From assembly GCA_037893245.1 (NCBI GenBank), contig JBAIAA010000815.1:392501-456500 (forward strand): a stretch of 64,000 nt of DNA, read 5' to 3'. The notes beneath the pieces were generated by a model. That model was given only the letters and a program-made list of their open reading frames with translations, searched no databases and was not told where the DNA came from. Shown here piece after piece: positions 35,218 through 46,289 of the stretch. The position numbers and the translations under genes are program-made. This DNA is from Crossaster papposus (Eukaryota > Echinodermata > Asteroidea > Velatida > Solasteridae). How positions within the stretch are numbered: position 1 is the first letter of the stretch; each line of letters opens with the position of its first letter.

Positions 35218-35559
35218 TTAAAGGTAGAATACACCATTGGTAATTGCTTGAATTATCATGAATGGGTGGATTTTGGGGGTTGTATTTTATAGTAAATACC
35301 ATTTATCTGACCTGTCCGAAGTTTTACAATCATGGATGCAGCATTTGTTTTCAACCGGCGTCAGGCTGTTATTCTTATGTTATTATTAATATTTTGGCGA
35401 TCGCGAATTTAGTTTTATAACATTTATTTTTTTTCGGAATAATTACAGGATATCTAGCGCAATAATTTTGCTGGATGCCTAAAATCATTATTTACTTTCA
35501 AATAAGTAAGATATTTCTTAATAATTTGGTAGTAAATATTTGCGATATCCTACCTTTAA
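35218..35559 (+). mobile_element. F2 MITE, copy 1
   Basis: Starts TTAAAGGTAGAATACACC and ends ATATCCTACCTTTAA; TTAA is present at both ends. Landmarks shared with all F2 copies are GGTAATTGCTTGAATTATC, GAAGTTTTACAATCATGG, GGATATCTAGCGCAAT and TGCTGGATGCC. A small deletion near the right end removed the TGCAAATGGTG block. Confidence 0.9.
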
Positions 35560-36280
35560 TGCCCACCCTAACCACAACATATGACCCTCTCATAAACCAT
35601 GGTTAGCATTCTGCAAGTGAACATCATGCGTTGATCGACTATGACTTTCATAATTAAAAGGACGTTCCCTCGCCACGCAGTCCCTTCGAGGCCATTCGAC
35701 GTAGATTGCATTATTCAGCTATTTCAGCATTCTGTCCGCAGCGATTTTTTTATTTTTTTTAATTTTTTTTTGGGGGGAGCTCGGTGGGCGTGTTTAAGAC
35801 GGCACACGAGTGGCTGTAGAGCACTTGATACAAAGTCTGACGGCACGATGCGAGTCGCTGGTTGGCCAGTGCGGATTAAAACACACTCTTTCCTTCGTGT
35901 TTTAGTCACTGTGTTGATTGATGCGCTGCATGCATGTGGCGCTGCACTCATCGCTGGTTCGATTCGTGTTCTCTGTAATATACAGCAAGGCAACCGACCG
36001 ACCGCGAGTTTTAACAGTTGGGTACACAGCCTCGTCCCGAGCACTCGGGAGCAAATGTTGTCTCGTTTGCATCATTTGCCTCGCGGTTCCGCGTGGACAC
36101 CAGACGGGATATCCTGCTTCTCTTTAGATGCCGCGCGACACATTATCAAGCCAGCAGCGCGGGGCTCAGCAGGGCAAACACAAATCGTGTATCGGCGTGG
36201 AGTGATCGGATCGACGATGCTGGGCTAACAATTCACAAGGCTTCCCTCCAGTTTGTGGTTTGCATTTTGATAACATCGAG
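35560..36280 (+). promoter_or_regulatory. Upstream region of the receptor gene (5' UTR or promoter, not resolved)
   Basis: Holds a T/G homopolymer patch (35747-35776) and a GC-richer stretch (36000-36200). TTCTCTTTAG at 36119-36128 fits a splice acceptor and would allow an upstream non-coding exon. A 195-codon open frame (35641-36228) spans the homopolymer and has no domain I recognise, so I do not call it a gene. No clear TATA box. Confidence 0.35.
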
Positions 36281-37519
36281 ATGAGTTCGGAAGGCCTCGA
36301 CCCAATGCGGCCGACAGAGTACCTGCAGAACGGGACCCGCATTTACTGGGATCTTGCCAACTCCTCAGATTATATGTATTTCCCTGATGGTATCCCTGAT
36401 ACGACTAATTGGTTGCCTCTCGAGGAAGTGTTGTACCACCCCTCTGAAGTGATCCTGATCACTCGTATCATGCCTATCATCTTAGCTATTGGACTCGCGG
36501 GTAACATGGCGTTTCTCTTCGTGGTGTTTCGAGTTAGCTGGATGCGGACTGTCGTGAATTTCTACTTGATAAATCTGGCCGTAGCGGACATCGTGTTCCT
36601 GTGCGTGGCCATCGGGGAAAAACTCGGCATGTTCATCAGCCAACCCAATGTCTACGACGAGGCATCGAAAGGCGTGGCCGGCTGCCTGCTGATCACCTTC
36701 ACGAAAGGTTGGTGCTACTTCACGTCCATCACACTAGTCACGCTAGTGTCCGTGGGGCGCTTCTACGCCGTCTGCCGACCACACGATTATAAACTGAACA
36801 GTAAGCAGCGAGCATTGAAGCTCATCTCTGGCGCGTGGTTAGCGTGCTGTGCGATCGCAATGCTGCTGATCCCGTCCAAGTCGGCCCTAGCCATGGAAAT
36901 GTACTTCAAGATGGACCCAGGAGCACCTCATGCGGATCTCCCTGATATTCTCCTTAATCCAGCTTCCAGGAAGACCTGCCGACCTGTAGCTGAGGCACAC
37001 TGGGTAGCCTACGTTACCGACGGGCTCCAAGCTCTACCATTCCTGGTGGCCCTCACTGGAAACGTCATCATCTACGTCTGTATATTCCGCGCCCTTAACG
37101 ACCGAGTCTCTAAGACCAGCCGCCATAATTCCAGGGAGCGTAAGACCGAGATGAGAGACCGAGTCAGCCGGATGCTGATCGCCAACGGGACCATGTTTTT
37201 CCTGTGCCTGGCCCCATTCGAAATGACGTCACTGTGGGCTATGATCACCAAGGACCCGTTCAACAACACCCGGAGGACCTGGACTCAGTTCTGCCGCGTC
37301 ATGATGTACTTGAATTCAGCCGTCAATCCCATTATTTACAACATCACCAATCCGAGATACCGCCAGGCCTTCATGCGGGCCTTCAGCAAGAAGCAGGACC
37401 GACGGCACGAGTCCAAGACCCCGTCCACCGTCCAGCTCAGCCATCTAAGGGGTGAAAGCCAAGAGTCCAAGTTCAAGAAGGACGTATTCCACTCCCAGTC
37501 AAATTCACACTCGCACTGA
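36281..37519 (+). CDS. Rhodopsin-class G-protein-coupled receptor, probable neuropeptide receptor, single exon
   Basis: 412-residue seven-helix receptor for the plasma membrane. I take the ATG at 36281 (GAG before it gives G at -3); the frame extends seven codons upstream but has no earlier ATG. N-terminus: two glycosylation sites (N17 and N27). TM1 about 57-83 with GN at 74-75; TM2 92-115 with NLAVAD (D103); TM3 134-163 with C135, paired presumably with C233 in loop 2; TM4 near W186; TM5 242-268 with P253; TM6 296-320; TM7 335-356 ending NPIIY (349-353). Two signature motifs are altered: DRY is GRF (159-161, keeping Arg160), and CWxP is CLAP (309-312). Overall it resembles the TRH/neuromedin-U/ghrelin receptor group (MRTVVNFYLINLAVAD), but the ligand cannot be named. 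The tail is basic, then Ser/His-rich, with no palmitoylation Cys. Codon use is more GC-rich than its surroundings, and F2 and F4 MITEs flank it. Confidence 0.92.
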   Translation: MSSEGLDPMRPTEYLQNGTRIYWDLANSSDYMYFPDGIPDTTNWLPLEEVLYHPSEVILITRIMPIILAIGLAGNMAFLFVVFRVSWMRTVVNFYLINLAVADIVFLCVAIGEKLGMFISQPNVYDEASKGVAGCLLITFTKGWCYFTSITLVTLVSVGRFYAVCRPHDYKLNSKQRALKLISGAWLACCAIAMLLIPSKSALAMEMYFKMDPGAPHADLPDILLNPASRKTCRPVAEAHWVAYVTDGLQALPFLVALTGNVIIYVCIFRALNDRVSKTSRHNSRERKTEMRDRVSRMLIANGTMFFLCLAPFEMTSLWAMITKDPFNNTRRTWTQFCRVMMYLNSAVNPIIYNITNPRYRQAFMRAFSKKQDRRHESKTPSTVQLSHLRGESQESKFKKDVFHSQSNSHSH

Positions 37520-38922
37520 ACGAGGAACGGCCGCTAGATTTTACCGATCTATACTGACTAAACTACACCGACCAAACCACATCCAATCCCTATATCATGC
37601 AACCATTGTATCGGAAGGTAATGTTACCATATAAATGTCGGTGAGTCCTAGCTCTATGATGTTAATCAATTTACTTTTCAAAAAGTTACTTGGGCATGTT
37701 AAAAATGGACGATGAGCAAACCAAGACAAACACCTGCTATTGCTAAAGTCACAGAGGTATTTACTGGACATACTAACAATCAACGTTTAGGCATTGCCAG
37801 ACTCTACCCGTTATCTCTTTGACCACGCACAAACACAAAGGCATTTTGAGCCTTCAAAAGTTCGCTTTCAATTGAAAAGGTAACGCCAATTCCTTTGTTT
37901 CGTCTCTGGGAACTTTACATGCAAAAAAACACACGACAAACCACTATATGACCTGTCATATACGGGACTGCGTTACAACTTGACTTAATGAAACTGGCGA
38001 CATCTCAAAATGACTGATGACGGACGAACGGTTTGACCGCGCTCGATCCGGCGAAATCCACAAAGTCTGTTAAGTTTTCAAATGGCCTCACGTGTAGCGC
38101 ATTTTGTTTGCATTGCATTAAAGAGGCATTGTCGGAATCAATTAGTGTTTTTCTATATCTCTGTATACTGGCTCCAGACAGCTTTGCGAGAGCTCTCGTT
38201 GACGAAAATCCAAAGCAAAGTGTGGTAATTGCCTTTGATAAAAAGAGCACTTGCCTGCAGGTATAGACTTTGAATACAAATTCAGTCGTGCCAAATATCG
38301 GAAATCAAAATAAAATAACATAATCAGAACACGTGTAATTGTCAGCGCGAGGCACATACAGCAATATTTATTGTTAGTGAAGCTGCTTAAGTAATTTGTT
38401 TGCCAAAATGTTTACCAAAATCAAAATGTTGTGGTAAACGCATAATATTTGGTATGTGGAGTCAAAATGGACTAAAAGACCCACCCCAAATCTTGCCCAA
38501 TTTAGGGGCCGAGTTACAGGGGTACACAAAGCAAAAAACAAATAAAACTGTTATTGTTCATATTGATATATTGTTCATAATATATCCGCAAATTGTTATC
38601 CCTGTGGAGACATCTCTTTGTTCTCGTGTACAAAATCTGTTGACTTTCACAAATTATCTTAAAATGCTCCTATTTCAACCACGGTACATTTCTGGGGTTG
38701 GACCAAATCCTATACTATACCCTAACCCAAAACCTAACCGTAATCTAAAAACTAACCCTAGTTGTTTTAGTAAAATCCATGGATCTATACTTCGTGAAAA
38801 CACTGTGGAGACCTATTTATCTATAGAAATATGCCCTGTGGGGACCTATTCACTCTCATTGTCCCAATAATAACACTTGGCCGATGTGGGTCTCCTTGGG
38901 ATTCTAAGCTCTTCGTTATTCA
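37520..38922 (+). other. 3' flank of receptor gene; possible poly(A) signal and telomere-like patch
   Basis: No other gene seen. An AATAAA lies at 38309-38314, about 790 bp past the stop, a plausible but unproven polyadenylation signal. 38720-38765 has degenerate CCTAACCC/CTAACCCTA words between two GTGGAGAC/GTGGGGACC segments, a short repeat resembling interstitial telomere-like DNA. Confidence 0.4.
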
Positions 38923-39697
38923 TTAAAGGGAAATTCCAGGCTCAATAATATTTTAGCTAGTCTAAAAGTGGTAACATACTGACTCCGCAGAAATTTGTTA
39001 TCGAGAACGACTTACGCGCCTATTATATTCACGATTTCTTGCCATCAGGAGTACAAGGGCGCGTCCATATTGTTCAAATTTCCCGCCGTATACAGGGCAT
39101 TGTGACGTAGTGTCTGCACCTCAATGCACATTGTTGTTGTTGTTCGCACTGGTATCCTACCTTGACGCGGCCAACTGCATTATGCATACGTATGTTGTAC
39201 CGCGCCCGACTATTGTGAGTACTGTACATGTAGGCCTATTGCATTCCTGTGCAGAATATCGACTTGACGCGCCACAAACTATCGTTTATTTTTATGTTTT
39301 CTGAGAAGAATAGAAAATCTGTGAGCTAGTAAATCAGGTAAATCAGGCATCAGGTCCTTTTCTGTATGATTTTGAGCCTATACTTTCACGTGTATAGTAC
39401 ACATTACGTATACACTATGCCGTACACAAAAGGGTTCACTTGCATTCCTTGAGCGTGCAGGGCCGCTATCGATCGGGCTTCGCGTACTGATGGTGCAGAC
39501 ACTACGTCACAATATCTCATATGTACCGATAAACCAGAACAAAATGGCGGCTCGCATGACGGTAAGCGCAGTGCGATAAAATCTCTGTTTTATATGATTA
39601 ACGAAACTGATAACAATGAAATAAAAATCAAGTCACAATGGCAATGACACTTTTTAGCATTAGGCCATTATAAACTATGGGTGGAGTTTCCCTTTAA
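38923..39697. mobile_element. F4 MITE, TTAAAGGGAAATTCC type, 775 bp
   Basis: Starts TTAA-AGGGAAATTCC and ends GGAGTTTCCCT-TTAA. An inner inverted pair (ACGTAGTGTCTGCACC at about 39105 and GGTGCAGACACTACGT at about 39491) confirms a foldback structure. It carries AAAATGGCGGCTCGC (YY1-like) with ATG at 39544 and a donor-like ACG/GTAAGC 18 bases on. Only one copy in this window. Confidence 0.8.
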
Positions 39698-40017
39698 GGT
39701 ATAAAAATAGCCTTGACGATGGGTAATTATCACCGTCTTTCACACGCACTTAGTGACTGACAGCCAACAAAGCCATTAAATGATTAACTATAGTGTAGTC
39801 TTCTTCACCTGCGTCCATCATGACTTGTATTTACTCCAATACAATCATTAACGCTCCAAAAGAACGTAACTTTATTTATTTTCTTACTGTAACATACAGA
39901 ATTATGATTACAATTTTCCCGTTATGATTAAAACCATGGGCCCAATTTCATAGCGCTCATTTATTTTATCAGACGAGTTTGTGCTTAACACAGCCTCCGT
40001 CATTCCCTTTTAGACTG

Positions 40018-40408
40018 TTAAAGGTAGGATATACCATTTGCAGATATCGAAGGGAAAAAAATCTACCGAATTATTAAAAAATATCTTACTTATTTGAAAG
40101 TAAATAATGATTTTAGGCATCTAGCAAAATGATTGCGCTAGATATCCTGTAATTGTTCCGAAAAGTGGAATTCGATTACAAAAAGTCACAATCGCCGGAC
40201 GACGATCGCGAAAAAAATTAAAACAACATAAGAACCACTACCTGACGCTGGTTGAAAACGAACGCTGTTTTTCTTGCTTTTCTCAGCATCCATGATTGTA
40301 AAACTTCGGACACGGGTCAGGTAAACGATATTTACTATAACATACAACCTCCAATTCCACCAAATCCTGATAATTCAAGCAATTACCAATGGTGTATCCT
40401 ACCTTTAA
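40018..40408 (-). mobile_element. F2 MITE, copy 2 (full length)
   Basis: Begins TTAAAGGTAGGATATACC and ends GTGTATCCTACCTTTAA. TTAA at both ends is followed and preceded by host foldback sequence. All F2 internal landmarks are present in reverse order, including the CGATCGC near-palindrome. Confidence 0.92.
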
Positions 40409-40456
40409 CAGTAAGCCAAGAAAAAAAACATGTTTCACCACGGAGGAAAACGCTGC

Positions 40457-41144
40457 TTAAAGGTAGGATACACCATTGGTAATTGCTTGGAATATCATGA
40501 ATGGGTTGATTCATAAATGGGTCCATTTGGGGGTTGTATTTTATAGTAAATATCGTTTAACTGACCTACCCGAAGTTTTACAATCATGGATGCCAAGGGA
40601 AGCAAGAAAAACAGCGTTCGTTTTCAACCGGATGACGCAGTGGTTCTTATGTTGTTCTTGTTTTTTCGCGATCGCCGTCCGGCAATCGTTATTATTATTG
40701 TTATAAATTTCAATTTTTCGGAACAATAAGAATCATTATTTACTTTTAAATGAGTAAGATATTTCTTAATAATTCGGTAGTAAATTGTTTCGGTATCTGC
40801 AAATGGTGTGTCCATCTTAAAGTAAATAATGATTCTAGGCATCCAGCAAAATGATTGCGCTAGATATCCTGTAATTATTCTGAAAAATAAAATTTTATAA
40901 AGAAAAATTCGCGATCGCCATCCGGCGATCGCGAATTTTTCATAATAACATAACATAAGAATAACTGCTCGACGCCGGTTGAAAACAAACGCTGTTTTTC
41001 GTGCTTTTCTCGCCATCCATGATCGTAAAACTTCGGACAGGTCAGTTAAACGATATTTACAATAAAATACCACCCCCCCCTCCCCCCCACATCTACCCAT
41101 TCATGATAATTCAAGCAATTACCAATGATGTATCCTACCTTTAA
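40457..41144. mobile_element. F2 MITE, copies 3 and 4 joined head-to-head
   Basis: A plus-sense copy starts TTAAAGGTAGGATACACC at 40457 and runs to a TTAA at 40817. Immediately beyond, AGTAAATAATGATTCTAGGC begins a minus-sense copy that lacks about 75 bp of its end and finishes GTATCCTACCTTTAA at 41144. The pair forms a 690-bp imperfect inverted repeat. A C homopolymer patch lies at about 41073-41091. Either a second element landed next to the first, or one element was duplicated during repair. Confidence 0.85.
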
Positions 41145-41258
41145 GCACGTTTACCTCCACGCCAAGAAATACTGCTTAAAAAGCAGTATGATTTTCTGCT
41201 ACAATAAGCACAACTTTTCTTCTAACGGTTAAATCAGCGCTATACAAATTGGGCCCTG

Positions 41259-42880
41259 GTAAAAACACGTTACTGTAAATGTTATTATATATTACTATGT
41301 CGATTGGTGTTAAATCATATACTTTAGTAAAATTTTGATAACATTCTAAGTTTATCACACACAGATAGGCAATTCATATTTTCGGATACATCAGGACAAA
41401 AATCTGGGCAAGGATTGCTTCAAATAATGAATGAGCTTGGACAAAAAAATAAATTATGAATATTTTCCAAAGAAAACGAAATGCCAATGTATTATCCCGA
41501 CCACTTCCGTCCGACTCCACACGAGTCTTAATTCACAAACGGCATTTTTTTTGCTTGAAGAAACTCCGAAACAGTGTTAGGTTACCCGCGCAATTCGATA
41601 TTCTATGGGTTTTATTTTTATCCCACGTTATTTTCTTCTCTAATAAATCATGAATCCTTCTTGGTAAAACCTGATAAGAATTCCCGGACGCGCGTATAGT
41701 GCGGTATTATAAAATTTCAATGACGCGGTACGGTATGAAGAGAGGATCTTTGATTCCCCTGTGGATGTGCGCTATGGATGGCCAACCTCATATCTTGGTT
41801 TTTTTCTCCCGTCGGCCGATCCGAGAGCATGCAACCATTAAAGATTAAAACACTGCGGCAAACGCAGCGGGGAACAGAAGAGTGTAAATCAGTCCTTAAT
41901 AATTCCCTCTGATGGCGTACCTGTCCAGACCTTTATGAGAAAATAATTGCATTTAAAACTCCCAGAAACTCCCAGAAGGGTGTGCGGCCAGCCACGAGCA
42001 GTAAAACACGAGCGCTGTCATAATGTTTGTTCGATTTCTCTTTTGTCTCTTCATCTTTCTGAATCCGAGATGGGGGAGGCGTGCGCTTGGTCAGCCGTGG
42101 TTATTGCTCGTCTGAGCGAACTGGCATGTAATTGGGGGCCTAAGAATGATTAAAGGATAGTAGTGCTAAAAACTCGCAGGCTACAATTGGTTTTTTTAAT
42201 ACAAGCGGTCGTAACTTTGCGGAAGGTTTGAGGGAATTTCCGGTTTAGTGCACAATCCACATGACTTCAGGTACGTCTCATAATGCTCAGTCTATTGGCA
42301 GATACTTCTCGTAGGAGTCCCGTTCTTTACTTATAAAAAAGCAGGCCTTGTTTCAGAGTCAAACCAAAATTGCTCAAAAGTGTAAAAACCAAATTTGAAC
42401 ATTCGTATTTTGAACAATCGCACACCATTACAGTTATGACGAAATCGAATTGTCTCCAACACATTCGCGCGCAGACGATAATTCACCTTTGAGTTGCCCA
42501 GAATGAAACACAAAACAAAACCCGTCTATAAAAGAAGAAGCGATGCAGCTGTTGTTAAGCCTACGATTAGGGGAAGCAAGTTCGCGACGATTGATAAATA
42601 TAACAAACAGAAATTCGAGCCTGTTTGGAGAGATTATCGAGGATATTTACAGCACGGGGGCAAAGAATCTGGCGCGCAAACATTCGAGAGTTGATGTCTA
42701 TACAGCGCGTTCCCTGTTGAAACTAAATACCCAGTCAGATTCAAGCAACAGGATTTGTTTTCTGAACTCTGCGCATTACTCCCGTCAATCCCAATGATGG
42801 CGCAGTATAACGGGTACAGCAGCTGATTACCATGGTACACTAGTATCAAGCGGGTACACTAGTATCGGGAAAGGCACGTC
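41259..42880. other. Unassigned spacer
   Basis: No gene or dispersed repeat recognised in 1.6 kb. Short open frames only; AACTCCCAG is duplicated at about 41958-41977. Confidence 0.5.
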
Positions 42881-43491
42881 GTTACAACTGATCATGTATA
42901 GTGACCAACGGATAACGTAACACCAACCGATAAATGTCTCACACATTTACCAACACTGTACCACTATACCGATAATGGAACAATAAAATGAGACTGATAA
43001 CGCAACGTAAATTAGTCGATTTTAGTCAAAATGATGCCTCATAAAATGACTAATTTACATTAATTTGACTAATAGTAATACATGTTGACAGGTTAGTGTA
43101 GTAAAATGTACTATCAGTCAATTGTTATTACATTATCGGTCCTAGTATTAATAATTACCTAGGAGAGTTGATAGCTTTTGACTCGAGACTCGATCACGTG
43201 GAGGGCATTGTTTTGTAGCAATGTCCCCGGCTTTCAAAAAGAAGCGAATAAATTCGGCTCGGTCCATTACCAGCGGTCATCCCCCAACCCGGTCAATTAT
43301 AACGGAGTAATGAATGGGTCCTCGCACTGTTATTTCCTAAACAATTGACCGATAGTGTAGTACAATTTACTACACTATCGGTCATTTTGATGTTACATTA
43401 TCCGAGTTACTAATACAGTAACGGTCAATTTGTGTAACATTTTTGGTGAAACATTATTAGTTGGTAATACTACATTATCAGTAATTGTAAC
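42881..43491. mobile_element. GTTACAACT foldback with CCGATAATGTAAC repeats, copy 1
   Basis: Ends GTTACAACTGATCATGTA and TACATTATCAGTAATTGTAAC. Inside are scattered words of the type ACCGATAATG(T/G)AACA and TTGACCGATAGTGTAGTA in both senses, including a perfect hairpin at 43346-43384 (17-bp arms TGACCGATAGTGTAGTA, 5-base loop). Shares ends and interior with the larger composite at 48809-50568. Confidence 0.75.
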
Positions 43492-44371
43492 ACGCGTTCC
43501 CTTATCCGATTTTGTATCCGTCTAAGCTGTCCTTTCAGTTTTCTCGGTAGTCTGTTCGGACGGTTTCCCTAAACGAGATGCTCTATAGGCGATGTCGATA
43601 TTTGTTCTTCTGTGCGTAAGCGCTAAACACCGTGCTAAGCAAAAACAGCTGAATACCAGTCACAAACACCCCACATCACCTGAAAATTTGGTTTGAAATC
43701 CCCTGTTTTTCGCTAAGGAAGAATTTGTACGGTAAGCAATTGTTTATGGAGCTTTCATTTGTTATGAAATTGGCCACATTAACACGAAAATCACATAGGT
43801 GCGACTCCGATTTGCTAAGAGTAATTCGGTATAATTTTTTTTTTTAAATTGACCGAGTGCATCATTATGGATGGTCTGCGAACACAACTTTTGCTCTAAC
43901 CCCGACCCAGGCCTCCGCTTTGACCAACCTTCCACTGTCACTCATTTCTCTATAGTTTAGGTTGCTATATAAAACTGGCCTTTAAAACTGGCCTTGGCGA
44001 CACACTCTGTGAAATTGGCGCATTTATATATTAAGTGTCTGTGAGAATTGCCATTCCCGGATGGTTGCGTATACATGTACTACAAAGACAGCGCGCGCAC
44101 GGCGTCGCGTGTTAATGTTAATTGCACTTGAGTTGTTTCTGTCGAAGATTGTCGGTCCACCTGCGCGTCACAGACACCCCCGCGGATAAGTGACGGGACT
44201 AGACACAGCCTAACAAACACGGACTAAAGTGAAGACATGTACAAGGACGTACTGATGCATTACCTGTCCTGAATTGATGAGCTGATGACTATCAACAGCT
44301 TTATCCACTTCCGACAGTGACAACATACTGTAAATAATTACTGCCGGATAAACTGGTTTTTTTTTTTTTGT

Positions 44372-44403
<32 letters not shown>

Positions 44404-44555
44404 AAAGAGGGAAAATCTATTACGGTGAATGGTGGGAACAAGACTTTAAACAAAAATGGCATTAATCATGTATGTATTGAAAAATTGTATTGCTTGTTGT
44501 AATATTGCACGACTGTGCTTGTTTACCTTTCGTAACTCACAATAGAGCTGAGCCG
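43492..44555. other. Mostly unassigned; foldback relic 43614-43776; T/G homopolymers
   Basis: 43614-43776 (GTAAGCGCTAAACACCG ... TATGAAATTGGCC) resembles an eroded member of the GGGCCCAATTTCATAG family. 44357-44398 is a run of T, then T, then G. No gene seen. Confidence 0.45.
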
Positions 44556-44679
44556 TAATGACGTCATGGCTTGGTTTACATAATGCGCTTTCCTATAGGA
44601 GCGAAGTCGAGACGCCAGACAAAGTAGGGAGCGACTCGCTATAGAAAAGCGCACATTTAAACAAAGGGTGACGTCATTA
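44556..44679. mobile_element. Small foldback with TAATGACGTCA ends
   Basis: TAATGACGTCA, GGTTTACATAATGCGC and TTTCCTATAG on the left pair with CTATAGAAAAGCGC, ACATTTAAAC and TGACGTCATTA on the right. The terminal TGACGTCA is itself a palindrome and a CRE-like site. 124 bp, non-coding. Confidence 0.8.
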
Positions 44680-44799
44680 GGTCTTAGGCCTATTCATAAT
44701 TCTGCTTGTGAAATATAATGCAAAACAGCAGGTGCTGTCGTCCCCCCAAAAAAAAAAAAAAAAAAAAAACAAACCAAAACTTCCCCCCCAAAAAAAACC

Positions 44800-45274
44800 T
44801 TAAAGGTAGGATACAAAATGTTAAAAGGTAGGATACACCATTGGTAATTGCTTGAATTATCATGAATGTGTGAATTTTTTATTTTTTTTTCCTTTTATTT
44901 TTGGTGGGGGGGGGGGGGGGGGGGGGTGGGGGGGGGGGGGGGGGGGGTTGTATTTTACAGTAAATATCGTTTAACTACCTGTCCGAAGTTTTACAATCGT
45001 GGATGCTGAGAAAAGCCAGAAAAAAACAGCATTCGTTTTTAACCGGCTTCAGACAGTGGTTCTTATGTTGTTCTTGTTTTCTTTGAGATCGCCGTCCGGC
45101 GATTGTGATTCTTTTTTTATACAATTCTATTTTTTGGAACAATTACAGGATATCTAGCGCAATCATTTTGCTGGATGCCTACATTCAATATTTACTTCCA
45201 AATAAGTAAGATATTTCTTAATAATTCGGGTAGTACAATTTTTTGATATCTGCAAATGGTATATCCTACCTTTA
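44800..45274 (+). mobile_element. F2 MITE, copy 5, with doubled left end and G-homopolymers
   Basis: The left terminal repeat appears twice (TTAAAGGTAGGATACAAAAT, then 20 bp on TTAAAAGGTAGGATACACC); the right end is ATATCCTACCTTTAA. Long T and G runs at 44878-44947 replace part of the left interior. The doubled end could be an insertion of a solo end or a slipped repair product. Confidence 0.85.
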
Positions 45275-45800
45275 AGGACCCTTCTCCTTTCAGCAAATTG
45301 TCTATCACCCTAATCTTTAGAGCTAACGTTATAACCATATCTTGGCTACCTCGAGTGCAAAAACCCAGCAAAATCGGAAAGAAATTGGTTGCAAAATCAC
45401 CGACTTGAATTGAGCAACTTTCAATTTTCAAACTTGCAATTTTCTGTTATAAGATATGCCTGATCAGGATGATTCGCATCCTAACTAATAAGAAGGCAAC
45501 ATATAAAATTATTCGTCTCTTTTCAGTGTACTGTAATGAAAGAAAAGAACTTGATAATTAAATTTCCACAAAATAAATTGATATAAACAAATAGGTTATT
45601 TGGGATGTTACAAATCCTTCTATCAAACATTGACCAAAAATATCAAACAAATTTACCCTCCGAAAAAAAAGAATGCTGCAAATGATTTTCAAGCTGCTCA
45701 ATTCAACCGATGATTTGGGAACCAATTTCTTACCGATTCGGCTCAAATTTGAACACGGGATAGCCAAGACGTGTTTATAATACCTGCAGTTCTATAGAGC
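45275..45800. other. Unassigned spacer between F2 and F3 copies
   Basis: No gene. Reverse-complementary words (GAAATTGGTTGCAAAATC and AACCAATTTCTTACCGATTC, TTGAGCAACTT and AAGCTGCTCAA) suggest a diverged inverted repeat spanning about 45280-45780. Confidence 0.45.
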
Positions 45801-46289
45801 TTAAAGGAAATATACAACATTTTCAAACATAAATAAATAAATGACCAAATTATCACAAAATACTTTAATAAACTGTTAGGGAATGGCATTCTGAAGCATC
45901 CGGTAAAATAATTGCTTCTGGTGTGCTGATATTTTTAAGTAAAGTGGTATTTTTGGAGAATTTTATTTTTTAAATTTCTCAAATACTGCTTTTTTTAAAA
46001 TGTAGTTGTTCCACATTTTCTTTGTAATTGATTACACATCTGTGAAAGGGGTACAACTGATTCTCTGACCATATATGTCCCCAACGTCTATACATTGCTC
46101 CGTTTCATCTTAAGTGGACCAGGGTACCTGACTATAAGAACATGATTGGTTTTCTTAATTTTTCCAGCATCTACGAACCCAAAACGTCGAACAAGTCAGT
46201 GTAATAATATTTGCTATAAACATTTTAACCCCCAAATCCATCCATTTCTGAAAATTACAGCAAAAGCAAATGATGTACATTCTCTTTAA
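45801..46289 (-). mobile_element. F3 MITE, copy 2 (full length)
   Basis: Starts TTAAAGGAAATATACAACA and ends GATGTACATTCTCTTTAA, giving a TTAA-bounded element of 489 bp with a terminal inverted repeat of about 20 bp. Internal blocks TTCTGGTGTGCTGATATTTT, CATTTTCTTTGTAATTG, TCCGTTTCATCTTAA and CAAATCCATCCATTTCTG are shared with the copies at 56950 and 61540 in the same sense. Confidence 0.82.

Larger units (their letters stand above)
39938..41258. mobile_element. GGGCCCAATTTCATAG foldback, split by F2 insertions
   Basis: Outer ends GGGCCCAATTTCATAGCGC (39938) and CAAATTGGGCCC (ending about 41256) match the compact copy at 26801, as do GTGCTTAACACAGCC and TTCTAACGGTTAAATCAGCG. Removing the F2 insertions (40018-40408 and 40457-41144) leaves about 245 bp, close to the 240 bp of the intact copy. 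The insertions sit at TTAA sites within the host element. Confidence 0.82.

Noticed and set aside
35641..36228. 195-codon open frame upstream of the receptor
   Set aside because: Reads through a T/G homopolymer tract, has no recognisable domain, and more likely overlaps the 5' region of the receptor gene.
36260..36280. Upstream start of the receptor at a TTG codon
   Set aside because: Non-ATG initiation is unlikely here; the first ATG at 36281 has a purine at -3 and leaves a normal extracellular N-terminus.
38720..38765. Interstitial telomere
   Set aside because: CTAACCC words are few and degenerate and lie within a short dispersed-looking repeat.
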